The notes: a model not told the origin generated them from the letters alone. Counted from the stretch's first letter, positions 51,520 through 61,128 are shown. The stretch: DNA of 64,000 nucleotides from UBA9715 sp964553375 (GCA_964553375.1 CAZKKN010000004.1:1-64000); one strand, 5' to 3'. Program-made: numbers and translations.

Positions 51520-52487
51520 TGGCGAAAGACGCCTATCCTCAGGCCCTCGCTCCCTTGGGGGCGCCGGGCCTGGTCTTCATGGCCTCGGGCCAAGGGGCCC
51601 AAAAGCCGGGTATGGGGGCAAGCCTTCTGGATGAACCCCAGGTCGCAGCATCATTCCAATGCGCCTCAGACATCCTGGGGCGCGATATCCCGGCATTGAT
51701 TGCCGAGGATGGCGACCCGGCTCAGCTGAATGAGACCCGCAATGCCCAAGCGGCTCTTGCGGCCCTTTCCATCGGCATAGGAAACGCCCTGAAGGAGCGC
51801 GGCATCCGGCCTCAGGCGCTTCTGGGATTCTCACTGGGTCAGATAAGCGCCTTGGCCTTGAGCGGCATGGTGTCTTCGGATGACGCCTTCCGCATCATCG
51901 ATGCGCGCTCGCGGCTTATGGATGAGGCGGCTAAAAACCACCCCGGCGCCATGAGCGCGCTGCTTAAGGCCACCGACGAGACGGTGGATGCCCTCTGCCG
52001 CCAATGCGCCCAGGGAGATGTGCTGGTGGCCGCCAACTTCAATTGCCCGGGGCAGATCGTCATCGCCGGCACCCCGGCGGCCATCGAACGGGCCGAAGAG
52101 GCTTGGAGCCAGCAGGGAGGCCGCGCTTCGCGCCTTGCCACTCAGGGCGCATTCCATAGCCCCCTCATGGCCGATGCCTGCCAAGGCTTCGAGGAATTCC
52201 TGAGCACCGTGGAGTTCAATGAGCCTGCGGTTCCGCTCATCTGCAACACCGACAGCGCACCCGTGGATGCCGCCACGGTGCGGAAGCGGTTGGTGGACCA
52301 CCTCACCCACCCCGTCCTTTTCGCCCCCAGCGTGCAGGCCCTCGCGTCCGCTGGCGCCACCACCTTCGCCGAGGTGGGCTACGGTGCTGTGCTCAGCGGC
52401 CTGGTGCGGCGCATCGATAAAGGGCTCTCCCGCCCCTGCATCCAGGATAGGGAGAGCTTCGAAGCCTTCATTGAGAGTTGGGAGTAA
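51519..52487 (+). CDS. fabD: Malonyl-CoA:ACP transacylase
   Basis: This 322-residue acyltransferase loads malonyl onto ACP. It has GQGAQKPGMG near the N-terminus and a catalytic His in QGAFHSPLM. The nucleophile motif is GFSLGQ (Ser105), where FabD proteins usually have GHSLGE; the His before Ser is replaced by Phe. The start is a GTG overlapping the fabK stop by one base, with GGAGGG seven bases upstream. The stop precedes fabG by two bases. Confidence 0.93.
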   Translation: MAKDAYPQALAPLGAPGLVFMASGQGAQKPGMGASLLDEPQVAASFQCASDILGRDIPALIAEDGDPAQLNETRNAQAALAALSIGIGNALKERGIRPQALLGFSLGQISALALSGMVSSDDAFRIIDARSRLMDEAAKNHPGAMSALLKATDETVDALCRQCAQGDVLVAANFNCPGQIVIAGTPAAIERAEEAWSQQGGRASRLATQGAFHSPLMADACQGFEEFLSTVEFNEPAVPLICNTDSAPVDAATVRKRLVDHLTHPVLFAPSVQALASAGATTFAEVGYGAVLSGLVRRIDKGLSRPCIQDRESFEAFIESWE

Positions 52488-52489
52488 CC

Positions 52490-53248
52490 ATGGAGAAGAC
52501 CGCAGAAGGCAGTGTGGCTTTAGTCACCGGCGCAAGCCGGGGCATCGGCCTGGCCTGTGCCGAGGCCTTGGCAAGCCAAGGCATGGCCGTTTGCATGAAC
52601 TGCTCCAGCGAGCGCAGCCTTGAGGCCACCCGGGAGCAGAGCGCGGCCCTGGCGGAGCGCTACGGCGTGAGCACCTGCGCCATCGCCGCCGATGTGTCCA
52701 ACGCCGATGCTGCAGCCGCCCTGGTGAAGGAAGCCTCCCAGACCCTCGGAGGCCTTGAGGTGCTGGTGAACAATGCGGGTATCACCCGCGATAAGCTCAT
52801 CATGCGCATGGGCGAAGACGACTTCGATGCGGTTTTGGATACCAACCTCAAAGGCACGTTCAACTGCTGCAAGGCCGCGGCGCGCATCATGATGAAGCAG
52901 CGCAGCGGGCGCATCATCAATATGAGCAGCGTGGTGGGCATCTACGGCAACGCAGGCCAGGCGAATTACGCGGCCTCCAAAGCCGGAGTGATCGGGCTCA
53001 CCAAATCCCTGGCCAAAGAGCTCGCCCCGCGCAACATAACAGTGAATGCCATAGCTCCGGGCTTCATCCAAACTGCCATGACCGATGCGCTCACCGAAGA
53101 GCAGCGGGAGGCCATCGCCGAACGGATCGGGTTGGGTCGGCTGGGCACCCCCCAGGACGTGGCCCGACTCGTCGCGTTCTTGGCAAGCCCTGATGCCAGC
53201 TATATCACCGGCCAGGTTATCGCTGTAGATGGAGGTCTTTCGCAATGA
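52490..53248 (+). CDS. fabG: 3-oxoacyl-ACP reductase
   Basis: This 252-residue short-chain dehydrogenase has the NADPH-binding ALVTGASRGIGLACAE, NNAGITRD, the catalytic Ser in INMSSVVG and the YxxxK motif NYAASKAG, all typical of FabG, with the C-terminal YITGQVIAVDGG. It reduces 3-oxoacyl-ACP. GGGAG lies five bases before the ATG at 52490. It overlaps fabF by four bases (ATGA). Confidence 0.95.
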   Translation: MEKTAEGSVALVTGASRGIGLACAEALASQGMAVCMNCSSERSLEATREQSAALAERYGVSTCAIAADVSNADAAAALVKEASQTLGGLEVLVNNAGITRDKLIMRMGEDDFDAVLDTNLKGTFNCCKAAARIMMKQRSGRIINMSSVVGIYGNAGQANYAASKAGVIGLTKSLAKELAPRNITVNAIAPGFIQTAMTDALTEEQREAIAERIGLGRLGTPQDVARLVAFLASPDASYITGQVIAVDGGLSQ

Positions 53249-54519
53249 CAAACGTGAACACACGGCGCCAGGACGGAACCCATCGCGTCGTCATCACCGG
53301 CATGGGGGCCGTCTCGCCCGCCGGCATTGGCGTTGAAGCCCTCTGGGATGCGATCATGACCAAGCGCTGCTGCATCTCCCCCATCGAGCGCTTCGATACC
53401 GAAGACTACGAAGTGCATATCGCCGGCGAGGTCAAGGATTTCAACGGTGAAGACCACGGCCTCTCCAAGAAGGAGGCCCGACGCTTCGAGCGCTTCGTCC
53501 AATACGCCATCGTTGCAGCCGATGAGGCCCTCGCCCAAGCCGACCTTGATATGGAACGAGAAGATGCCACCCGGGTTGCTATCGCCTTCGGCACGGGTAT
53601 CGGGGGCATCGACGAGCTCCAAAGCGGCTTCAACACCTTGGCCGAGAAGGGCCCCAAGCGCGTGAGCCCGCTGTTCGTGCCCACTATGATCGGCAACATC
53701 GCCGCAGGCAATCTGGCGATTCGCTACGGCATGCGCGGCGAGTGCATCAACGTGGTGACCGCCTGTGCCACCGGCGCCCATAACATCGGTGCCGCAGTGC
53801 GCGACATCCGCCATGGATATGCGGACGCAGCCCTGGTCGGTGGCGCAGAGGAATCCGTCAGCCCCATCTGCATCGCAGGATTCGCGAACCTGGGCGCGCT
53901 CTCCAAAAGCGAGGATCCCGCCTGCGCCTCCTTGCCCTTCGATGAGCGCCGCAGCGGCTTCGTGGCCGGCGAAGGCGCGGGGGCCCTGGTCATCGAATCC
54001 CTTGAGCATGCTTTGGCACGGGGCGCAACGCCCCTGGCGGAGATAACCGGCTTCGGCTCCACAGGAGACGCCTATCATATGACCGCCCCAGACCCCGAAG
54101 GCGAGGGCATCCGCCGCGCCATGGCCGATGCATTGGCCGAAGGGGGCTTCACCCCGGCCGACCTGGGACATATCAACGCCCACGGCACCGGGACGCCCGC
54201 CAACGACAAGACCGAAGCAAAGGCCCTGCTGGATCTTTGCGGCCCTGAAGCGGGCACACGCGTGCCCATCACCTCGGTTAAGGGCAGCCTCGGCCACACC
54301 TTGGGGGCAGCCGGCGCCATTGAGGCGATCGTCTGCGCCCTTTCCGTTGCCAAGGATTGCGTGCCGCCCACCACGGGCTTCGCCCAACCCGACGAGGAAT
54401 GTCCGGTAGCCGTTGTGACCGAACCTTTAGAGCACTACGAGCAGAAAGTTGCCCTCTCAAACTCCCTGGGCTTCGGCGGCCATAACGCCAGCCTGGCTTT
54501 CAGCCCCTACCGTCCTTAA
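53245..54519 (+). CDS. fabF: 3-oxoacyl-ACP synthase II
   Basis: This 424-residue condensing enzyme has the Cys-His-His triad: VVTACATGAHNIG, NAHGTGTPAND and VKGSLGHTLGAAG. The N-terminal VVITGMGAVSPAG is typical of FabF/FabB; length fits FabF. It elongates acyl chains with malonyl-ACP. No FabA or FabB is in the cluster, so unsaturated fatty acid synthesis, if present, follows another route. Translation is coupled to fabG by a four-base overlap, and fabZ follows after 12 bases. Confidence 0.94.
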   Translation: MTNVNTRRQDGTHRVVITGMGAVSPAGIGVEALWDAIMTKRCCISPIERFDTEDYEVHIAGEVKDFNGEDHGLSKKEARRFERFVQYAIVAADEALAQADLDMEREDATRVAIAFGTGIGGIDELQSGFNTLAEKGPKRVSPLFVPTMIGNIAAGNLAIRYGMRGECINVVTACATGAHNIGAAVRDIRHGYADAALVGGAEESVSPICIAGFANLGALSKSEDPACASLPFDERRSGFVAGEGAGALVIESLEHALARGATPLAEITGFGSTGDAYHMTAPDPEGEGIRRAMADALAEGGFTPADLGHINAHGTGTPANDKTEAKALLDLCGPEAGTRVPITSVKGSLGHTLGAAGAIEAIVCALSVAKDCVPPTTGFAQPDEECPVAVVTEPLEHYEQKVALSNSLGFGGHNASLAFSPYRP

Positions 54520-54531
54520 GGAGAACCCGAC

Positions 54532-55002
54532 ATGGCCCTGACCTATCCCTGCGACCGCGATGCCATCCTCTCGGTGCTCCCCCACCGCGACCCCTTCGTG
54601 TGGGTGAGCCGCATCGTGGAATGCGACCCGGGCGAATCCGTGGTGGCGGAATTCGACGTAGACGAGGACCTGCCCCTATTCGCCGGCCACTTCCCCCAGT
54701 ACCCGGTGCTGCCCGGCGTTATCATCATGGAGGCATTAGCCCAAGCGGCCTCGTTTTGCATCCTGGTGGAGCGTCAGGCGGAAGGAGCCTTGGGCTTTTT
54801 CGCCGGCATAGATAAGGCGAAGTTCCGCAATCAGGTGCGACCGGGCGACGTGCTCACGCTGAAGGCCACCATTGTGAAGTCTTCCCGGCGCCTCTGCGTT
54901 GCCGAAGTGGAAGCCCTCGTAGGTGACACCCTGTGCGCTTCCGCCACTCAGAAATACGTACTCGCCCCTGCCGAAAGCACGAGCGCCCCAGCGGCGGACT
55001 GA
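54532..55002 (+). CDS. fabZ: 3-hydroxyacyl-ACP dehydratase FabZ
   Basis: This 156-residue hot-dog-fold dehydratase has the active-site His in FAGHFPQYPVLPGVIIMEALAQ, with Glu in MEALAQAA, as in FabZ. It removes water from 3-hydroxyacyl-ACP. AAGGAG lies upstream of the ATG (12 bases after fabF). The gap to accDA is 19 bases. It is followed by the last gene of the operon. Confidence 0.95.
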   Translation: MALTYPCDRDAILSVLPHRDPFVWVSRIVECDPGESVVAEFDVDEDLPLFAGHFPQYPVLPGVIIMEALAQAASFCILVERQAEGALGFFAGIDKAKFRNQVRPGDVLTLKATIVKSSRRLCVAEVEALVGDTLCASATQKYVLAPAESTSAPAAD

Positions 55003-55021
55003 CCCATGAAAGCAACTTCCC

Positions 55022-57397
55022 ATGGCTAAGCGCTACACCGAACTCCCAGAAGAAGCCCGCTTCTCTCCGACGAAGCCGGAGGAATCCGCGGCAGAAACCG
55101 CTCCCAGCGACTCCGGATCCACCCCCGGCGTGGTCTATGCCCTTGAGCGCATCACCAACGAGCTCACGGATATCCTGCGCAAGGGCCTGCGCGCCACCAG
55201 CGAGGCTGCCGCGGGCACACGAGCACCCGAATCCGTCCCTGAGCCTGCAACCAACCCTGAAAGCCCCGTTCAACCTGCGCCTTCAGGCGATTGCGCAACC
55301 TCCGCCCCCCTTACGCCGCGCGCCCTCATCATGACCCAGACCAAGGCGGCGCGCCACGTCTACCGCACCGTGGGCAATGCGGGCATCGCCACTGTGGCGC
55401 CCCTCACAGGCGACTGGCGTCTGGACATGAACCCGAAGATGGCAAGCGACTCCGTAAAGCTGGGAGAGAAGCCCAACCGGGCCCTGTTCGGCAACGCCTT
55501 CGCCATACTCCAAGCCGCCCAAGACGCCGACGTTCAGGCGATCTTCCTCGGTGGGGCCTCCCTGCCTTTGGCGGACGACAACAGATTCCTGCGCCGGACC
55601 GACCAGTTGGGGATCTGCGTTTTCAAGCCTCTGGAAAACGATGCGACGCGCTTGGGTTGGGTTGAGTGCATCTCCGATTACAGCGAAGGCGCTCCACGCC
55701 CCACTCGGTGGCGCCGATGCCACAAATGCGGGCTCACCTTCGATGATGCGGATTTCCAAGAAGCCGGCTACGCGTGCCCTTCCTGCAAAACGCTTACCCG
55801 CCTGAGCGCCGAGGAGCGTCTGGCGCTCACGGTGGACGAGGGTTCTTTTGAGGAATGGGACCTGGATGTGGCAGATGCGAATCCCCTGGATTTTCCCGGT
55901 TACCCCGAAAAGCTGGCAGCCCAGCGTGAGAAGACCGGCCGCGATGAGGCCATCCGCACCGGCAAGGCATCCATCGGCGGCTTCGCGGTTGCCGTAGGCG
56001 TGATGGATTCCGGGTTCTTCATGGGCTCCATGGGAAGCGTTGTAGGCGAGAAGGTAGCGCGCCTCTTCGACCGGGCCCGCGAGCAAGGGTTGCCCGTAGT
56101 GATCTTCTGCTGCTCTGGGGGCGCGCGCATGCAAGAGGGGCTTGTCTCGCTCATGCAGATGGCCAAGACCTCTTGTGCGGTACAGCGCCATAGCGATGCG
56201 GGGCTGCTCTATATCTCCGTGCTCACCGACCCCACCACCGGAGGCGTGACCGCCTCGTTTGCCACCTTAGGCGACATCATCTTGGCTGAGCCCGAAGCAC
56301 TCATAGGCTTCGCAGGGCCCCGGGTGATCCGCGATACGATAAAACAGGAGCTGCCCAAGGGCTTCCAAACGGCGGAATTCGCCTTGAGCCACGGACTCAT
56401 CGACGCCATCGTGCCCCGGGAGCGCCTACGCCGCGCACTGAAGACGCTGCTGGCAGTGCATAGCGACCGCACTCCCCAACGAGGCGACGGTGACGAACCC
56501 TGGAAGAGCTCTGCCACCCGAAGCCTCGATGACAAGGACGCCCAAGACCGTCACAGCCTGGAGAAGCGGGTCAAGCGCCAGCAGAAACGCTCGGGTATCT
56601 CCCATGACGCCCAACCCGGAAGCGCCTGGGAAAGCGTGCAGCTGGCCCGCAACGTGCACCGCCCCACGGCGAAGAACTACATCGGGGGCATCGTGGAGAG
56701 CTTTTTCGAGCTCCACGGTGACCGCGCCTTCGCCGACGACGGCGCCATCCTGGCCGGCATCGGATTCATCGGCGATAGGGCCGTGACCATAATCGCCCAG
56801 GAGAAAGGCTCCAACCTGGATGAGCGCATCCGCCGCAATTTCGGCTGCCCCCAGCCGGAAGGCTACCGGAAAGCTGCGCGGCTCATGGAGCAGGCCGAGA
56901 AGTTCCACCGGCCCATCGTGTGCCTGGTCGATACACAAGGGGCGTTTTGCGGCACCGAGGCCGAAGAGCGCGGCCAAGGCAATGCCATCGCCGAGAACCT
57001 CGCCCTTATGGCCGGGCTTCACGTACCGGTGGTAAGCGTGCTTCTGGGAGAAGGCGGCAGCGGCGGCGCCCTGGCGCTCGCCCTTTCCAACCGCGTGGCC
57101 ATGCAGGAGAACGCCGTCTATTCCATCCTCTCCCCCGAAGGATTCGCCTCCATCCTGTGGAAAGACGGCAAACGGGCACCGGAAGCCGCCGATGCCATGG
57201 GCATGAACGCAACCCAGGTTGAAAGCCTGGGGGTTGTGGATTGCGTCATCCCTGAAGGGCCCCAAGCAGCCCACGTGAACCCCGATGCGGCCATAGAACA
57301 CGTCCGTGAGTACCTTGAAGGCGCCCTGGATGAGCTTGCATCCTTAAATCCGGAAGAACTGCTTGCCCAGCGCCAGGAGCGCTTCGCTCGCTTCTGA
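55022..57397 (+). CDS. accDA: Fused AccD-AccA carboxyltransferase with degenerate BC N-domain
   Basis: This 791-residue protein joins both carboxyltransferase subunits of acetyl-CoA carboxylase. AccD part (about 220-500): zinc finger Cys233, Cys236, Cys252, Cys255 and SGGARMQEG. AccA part (about 515-791): HRPTAKNYIGGIVE, GFIGDRAVTIIAQEKG and GEGGSGGALAL. The first 215 residues are not AccD: residues 100-214 line up almost without gaps with the N-terminal domain of biotin carboxylase (RTVGNAGIATVAP, SDSVKLGE, AILQAAQDADVQAIFLGG), but the RGE-type start and ATP-grasp domains are missing. Neither accB nor accC is in the window. The domain is inferred by eye and may be structural. Confidence 0.9.
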   Translation: MAKRYTELPEEARFSPTKPEESAAETAPSDSGSTPGVVYALERITNELTDILRKGLRATSEAAAGTRAPESVPEPATNPESPVQPAPSGDCATSAPLTPRALIMTQTKAARHVYRTVGNAGIATVAPLTGDWRLDMNPKMASDSVKLGEKPNRALFGNAFAILQAAQDADVQAIFLGGASLPLADDNRFLRRTDQLGICVFKPLENDATRLGWVECISDYSEGAPRPTRWRRCHKCGLTFDDADFQEAGYACPSCKTLTRLSAEERLALTVDEGSFEEWDLDVADANPLDFPGYPEKLAAQREKTGRDEAIRTGKASIGGFAVAVGVMDSGFFMGSMGSVVGEKVARLFDRAREQGLPVVIFCCSGGARMQEGLVSLMQMAKTSCAVQRHSDAGLLYISVLTDPTTGGVTASFATLGDIILAEPEALIGFAGPRVIRDTIKQELPKGFQTAEFALSHGLIDAIVPRERLRRALKTLLAVHSDRTPQRGDGDEPWKSSATRSLDDKDAQDRHSLEKRVKRQQKRSGISHDAQPGSAWESVQLARNVHRPTAKNYIGGIVESFFELHGDRAFADDGAILAGIGFIGDRAVTIIAQEKGSNLDERIRRNFGCPQPEGYRKAARLMEQAEKFHRPIVCLVDTQGAFCGTEAEERGQGNAIAENLALMAGLHVPVVSVLLGEGGSGGALALALSNRVAMQENAVYSILSPEGFASILWKDGKRAPEAADAMGMNATQVESLGVVDCVIPEGPQAAHVNPDAAIEHVREYLEGALDELASLNPEELLAQRQERFARF

Positions 57398-57425
57398 ATC
57401 CCTCTAGGTCAACCGGCGATTCACA

Positions 57426-58304
57426 TCAAAGCTCTTTCATGCGAAGGCGCAGATCGCGCACCTTCGCATCATCGGTCTGGGCGATGCGCATCCTCAAATT
57501 GGCCACCATGCCCTCCCTATCGCGCGGCAGCAGCCCTTCGATGCGGAAGAGATTCGTGTCATGCTCTCCCATGATCACGGTTTCGCACTGCAGGTTCTCC
57601 AAAAACGTCGCGGCATCGAGCATGGCCTCGCTTTCCGAGGCCAAAGCGAAATCCCCAGCCAAGACCTCCTCGCGCAGCAGGGTGTCTTCGAACGGTGTGA
57701 CCGTGTGCAGGAAGATGCGCCGCGGATGGGTCTGGCTGAGCACCTCCGCCGACGCGCGGGCGGCTTCTTCGCACTTCCCCGCTCCGGCAAAACCGCAAAG
57801 GTAGAAGAAGGAATAGCCGATGCCCGCTGCTTCCAACCGCGGGTACTGTTCCAATATATCAGCAGAGCTGTGGCCCTTGCGCATGCGCTCCAAAGCCGGA
57901 TCGAAAGCGCATTCCGTTCCGAAGGTCACATCGGTCACGCCCAAAGCAGCCAGCTCTGCGAGCTCCGCATCGCTTTTCAGCTTCACATCCCCCGTGCGCA
58001 TGTAGCCGCCCACCTCGGTGACCGTGGGCAGCTTCTCGCGAATCAACTCCAAGATGGGGCGCAGGGTGTCGTTAGGCAGCCCCAAGGGATTGCCTCCGAG
58101 GAGCAGCACGCGCCGCGGCGTGCGCACGGTGGCGGCTATCTCCTCCACATCCTCTTCGATGAAGGAGAAAGGCACCAGCTCGAAGGGCGTGTTCTGGGCC
58201 GTCCGGCAAAAGAGGCAGCGGCCATAGGTGCAGCCTTTGGAGATCTCCAGGATGCAGGAAGCGAATTCATGGGGTGGGCGTCGGGGGTTCGTGGGGGAAT
58301 GCAT
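57426..58304 (-). CDS. Radical SAM protein, COG1032-like
   Basis: This 292-residue protein has a radical-SAM cluster motif in EISKGCTYGRCLFCR (CX4CX2C), as found in some B12-independent members of COG1032-like families where the first cysteine is spaced by four, and LLLGGNPLGLP after it, FGTECAFDPALERMRKGH, and SFFYLCGFAGAG in the barrel. The reaction is not known. AAGGAGG lies five bases before the ATG, and a TACAAT upstream at 58325-58330. The gene is convergent with accDA (28-base gap). Confidence 0.85.
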   Translation of the reverse strand: MHSPTNPRRPPHEFASCILEISKGCTYGRCLFCRTAQNTPFELVPFSFIEEDVEEIAATVRTPRRVLLLGGNPLGLPNDTLRPILELIREKLPTVTEVGGYMRTGDVKLKSDAELAELAALGVTDVTFGTECAFDPALERMRKGHSSADILEQYPRLEAAGIGYSFFYLCGFAGAGKCEEAARASAEVLSQTHPRRIFLHTVTPFEDTLLREEVLAGDFALASESEAMLDAATFLENLQCETVIMGEHDTNLFRIEGLLPRDREGMVANLRMRIAQTDDAKVRDLRLRMKEL

Positions 58305-58324
58305 GGCGGCCTCCTTTTCGCCCT

Positions 58325-58330
58325 ATTGTA
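58325..58330 (-). promoter_or_regulatory. -10 box of the radical SAM gene
   Basis: TACAAT on the minus strand, 21 bases before the start codon. The -35 is not evident. Confidence 0.4.
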
Positions 58331-58562
58331 ACGAATCCATAACGCGATTGCGAAGAAGGTAACTGTTGCATTGCCGCTTTGCTATACAGCCCCACTTTGC
58401 GCCGTGAGACCCTATCATGGAACGTGACCGATGCCACGAGGAGAGAACAACTGAACACCCAAGCCGAGACCTTACGAGCCCGCCGAAACGCAAACCACGC
58501 AAACAAACGATCTTCGCGATCCGCCGCCCCTCCTAAGGTGAATGGACCTAAGAAGACAGCTA

Positions 58563-59212
58563 TGACGCAGCTTAAGCTCCATAAGCTCACCAAGGAAGAC
58601 GAAATAGGTTACTTCGCACCCAAGACCTGGGCCTTTTGGCGTTCCCTCATCGCCAGCTTCTGCATCTTCTGCATCGTGGGCCACTGGCTTGAGGGACTGT
58701 ATTGCATCATCATGAACTCCCTGTTCGGCATCGTTGAGCCAGACTACGCCATATGGATCGACCCCTGGTATCACCCCTATTGGGTCTACGGCATAGGGGC
58801 CGTGCTCATGACACTGTTCATCGAACCGCTCAAAGAGCGCATCATCAAGCGGCGCAAGACCCTATGGGGAAGCCTGCTCCAAACGTTCGTCATCGTGGTG
58901 TTCCTCAGCATGCTGATGGAGCTCATCATCGGCCTGCTCGTCAATCAACCCGACGAATTCGGCGAGTACCCCTATTGGGATAACTCCCAGCTGCCGCTTA
59001 ATATCCTTGGCCAAGCCTGGCTGGTCAACGACGTCTTCATCGGTCTCATGGCTGTGATCTACGTGTGGTTCCTCTACCCGCTGATCTGCGAGGGCTTCCG
59101 CGCTCTGAAGCCGCGGACGGCGAACATCGCCCTAGCTGTGGTCGTGGCCGTCTTCGCCGGTTGCTGCATAGCCTCCTACACCCAGTTGATACTCACCGGC
59201 GTTCTGGGCTAA
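58563..59212 (+). CDS. PF06541-type putative ABC-transporter membrane protein
   Basis: This 216-residue protein has five or six hydrophobic helices and the sequence features of the putative ABC-transporter type IV group: WRSLIASFCIFCIVGHWLEGLYCIIM, kept short here as IVGHWLEGLYC, then PYWVYGIGAVLMTLF and FLSMLMELIIGLLV. No ATP-binding partner is nearby. The frame extends 61 codons further upstream, but those use AGG, AGA, CGA and TTA codons unlike the window, so I place the start at ATG 58563-58565. Confidence 0.72.
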
Positions 59213-59244
59213 CCTCCCAGCGGCAAGGCCCGCAGCGCACAGGG

Positions 59245-61128
59245 TCACTTCACTTCTTTGTCGTTTACCATCTCGTGGCGGCTTTGCATGGTGCGCACGA
59301 TGACGTACACGCTTAAGATGAAAGCCCCCAGAAAACCGAGCACCCCCAATATGGGAGCACCGAGGAATTTCGGCTCCAAATCCGTGGTGCACAGGATGGA
59401 CGACCCCAAGAAGAGACCCACGGCGATGATGGAAAGGGAAAGCCTCCCCGCCACCGCATAAAGCGTCGCCAGGGCGTTGTTGGGAAATCTCATATCCCCC
59501 ACCACCGAGATCTCGCCCCTATCGAGCATATCCAGCGTATCGGAGAGCTGCCGCGGCAGGCGCGCGAGCGCCTCGGCAGATTCAACGGAGGTGCCCGCAA
59601 GCTCTATGGCTTGGCTCTTCATCCGTGAAAGGGAGAACCCCGATTTCATAACGTGATCGGATACCACCTTGAGCACATTGGTGTTGGGGGCGATCTGGGC
59701 CAACACACCCTCGATGGTCATAACGCCACGGGCCAGCATGGTGACCGAAGGGGCCACGATGAGGTTCTGGCTGCGCAAGACCTCGATGACCTCTTCCAGC
59801 ATGGTGCCGATGTTGATGTCGGACAGGTCGGCGTTGCCGTATTTTTGCAACAGCACCGCCATTTGGGAGAGGAGTTGCCCCTGGTTCACCTCGCCATGCA
59901 CGGTGGATAAGGCGAGCACCGCCTCTTTGAGCTGATAAGCGTTGTTGGCGGTCACGGCATAGAACATCTGGCTCACGAGCGCGCGCTGACTTGCCGAAAG
60001 CGTTCCCACCATGCCTAAGTCTATCCACACTATCTCGTCGCCACGGATGACGATATTGCCCGGATGCGGGTCAGCGTGGAAGAAGCCGTCATCGAGCACT
60101 TGGGTCACATAGCTTTGTACCAGCCTCTGGGCGATGTCCTCCATATCCGGAACGCCGGTGCCGTCTTCTGCCTGGTCTGAGGCAGCCTTTTGGGGCTTCA
60201 CGGCGAACGCCACGCCCTTGCCGGCCGAGACTTCCGCTTGAACCTTCGCGCTGCCCGTAGGTGCTGCGCTCAAGGCCACGCCATCGCCCAGCTCCACATC
60301 CAGATCAAGCCCGGTGGGAATCTCCTTCTCAAGGGAGAAGGCGACGCCATCGCAGGACGCCTCCTCGCTTCCGTCTGCTGCATGGCCTTGGATTCTCTCG
60401 GCCAGGTCGTCGACTTCGATACCCTGGACGTATTCCATCACCAGCACGGACTCCGTTGATACCGCCGGATACGGCAGCGGCGAGGAGATTCCCGGCTGGC
60501 CTTCTATCTCCCGGTGGAAGCGGATGAGGTTGTTCAGCTCTATGGTGAAGTCCACCTCATTGGCCGTCGTGCGCTCCAGTTCCGTGACGAAGCTCTCCAG
60601 ATTCAGCATCATGGATTCCTTGGAGGGCACCACGAACTCGCCCCAAGCGAGGATGTGCTTCATCATGGTTATATCTTCCGCCATCTGCTGGACGATTCCC
60701 GGGCGGCGCACTTTCACCGCCACCACCGAGCCATCGTGGAGCGTGGCCTTATGCACCTGGGCGATGGAAGCCGAGCCCAAAGGCTTCTCGTCGATAGAGG
60801 AGAACACCGTTTGCCACGGCGCTCCATAGGCCTCATCCAAACAGCTCAGAACCGTATCGAAGTCCATGGGGGCAACGTTTGCTTGGAGTTTCTCGAATGC
60901 CTTGCAATAGGCCGCGGGCAGGATATCGCTGCGACTCGATGCCATCTGTCCGATCTTCACATAGGTGGGGCCAAGCGCCTCAAGCACGTCCACGGCTTTC
61001 TCCGGCGTGAGGCCCTTGGTTACCTGGTAGCGATGCATGATGCCGATGATCTCTTCCATGCGCTTCGGGGACGTCTTGTCCTTAAGCGTTATCTCGGCAA
61101 CGCGCATGAATTCCTTGAATGTTGGCAT
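59245..61128 (-). CDS. UbiB/ABC1-family atypical kinase with insert and C-terminal helices
   Basis: This 627-residue protein has the UbiB hallmarks: YVKIGQ (Lys58, Gln61), an alanine-rich loop form GSASIAQVH, VVAVKVRRPG, and in the C-lobe FFHADPHPGNI and IDLGMVG. Between VQGIEVDDLAERI and the catalytic loop lie about 84 extra residues (247-330) with three near-repeated pieces GVAFSLEKE, GVALSAAPT, GVAFAVKPQ. Two hydrophobic helices end the protein. UbiB proteins are ATPases linked to isoprenoid quinones and membrane lipids; this organism may use menaquinone. GGGAGGG precedes the ATG. No ubiquinone or menaquinone genes are near. Confidence 0.87.
   Translation of the reverse strand: MPTFKEFMRVAEITLKDKTSPKRMEEIIGIMHRYQVTKGLTPEKAVDVLEALGPTYVKIGQMASSRSDILPAAYCKAFEKLQANVAPMDFDTVLSCLDEAYGAPWQTVFSSIDEKPLGSASIAQVHKATLHDGSVVAVKVRRPGIVQQMAEDITMMKHILAWGEFVVPSKESMMLNLESFVTELERTTANEVDFTIELNNLIRFHREIEGQPGISSPLPYPAVSTESVLVMEYVQGIEVDDLAERIQGHAADGSEEASCDGVAFSLEKEIPTGLDLDVELGDGVALSAAPTGSAKVQAEVSAGKGVAFAVKPQKAASDQAEDGTGVPDMEDIAQRLVQSYVTQVLDDGFFHADPHPGNIVIRGDEIVWIDLGMVGTLSASQRALVSQMFYAVTANNAYQLKEAVLALSTVHGEVNQGQLLSQMAVLLQKYGNADLSDINIGTMLEEVIEVLRSQNLIVAPSVTMLARGVMTIEGVLAQIAPNTNVLKVVSDHVMKSGFSLSRMKSQAIELAGTSVESAEALARLPRQLSDTLDMLDRGEISVVGDMRFPNNALATLYAVAGRLSLSIIAVGLFLGSSILCTTDLEPKFLGAPILGVLGFLGAFILSVYVIVRTMQSRHEMVNDKEVK

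Noticed and set aside
58379..58562. Extended N-terminus of the PF06541-type membrane protein
   Set aside because: The codons are atypical, the sequence is a basic low-complexity stretch, and the family starts close to the first membrane helix.
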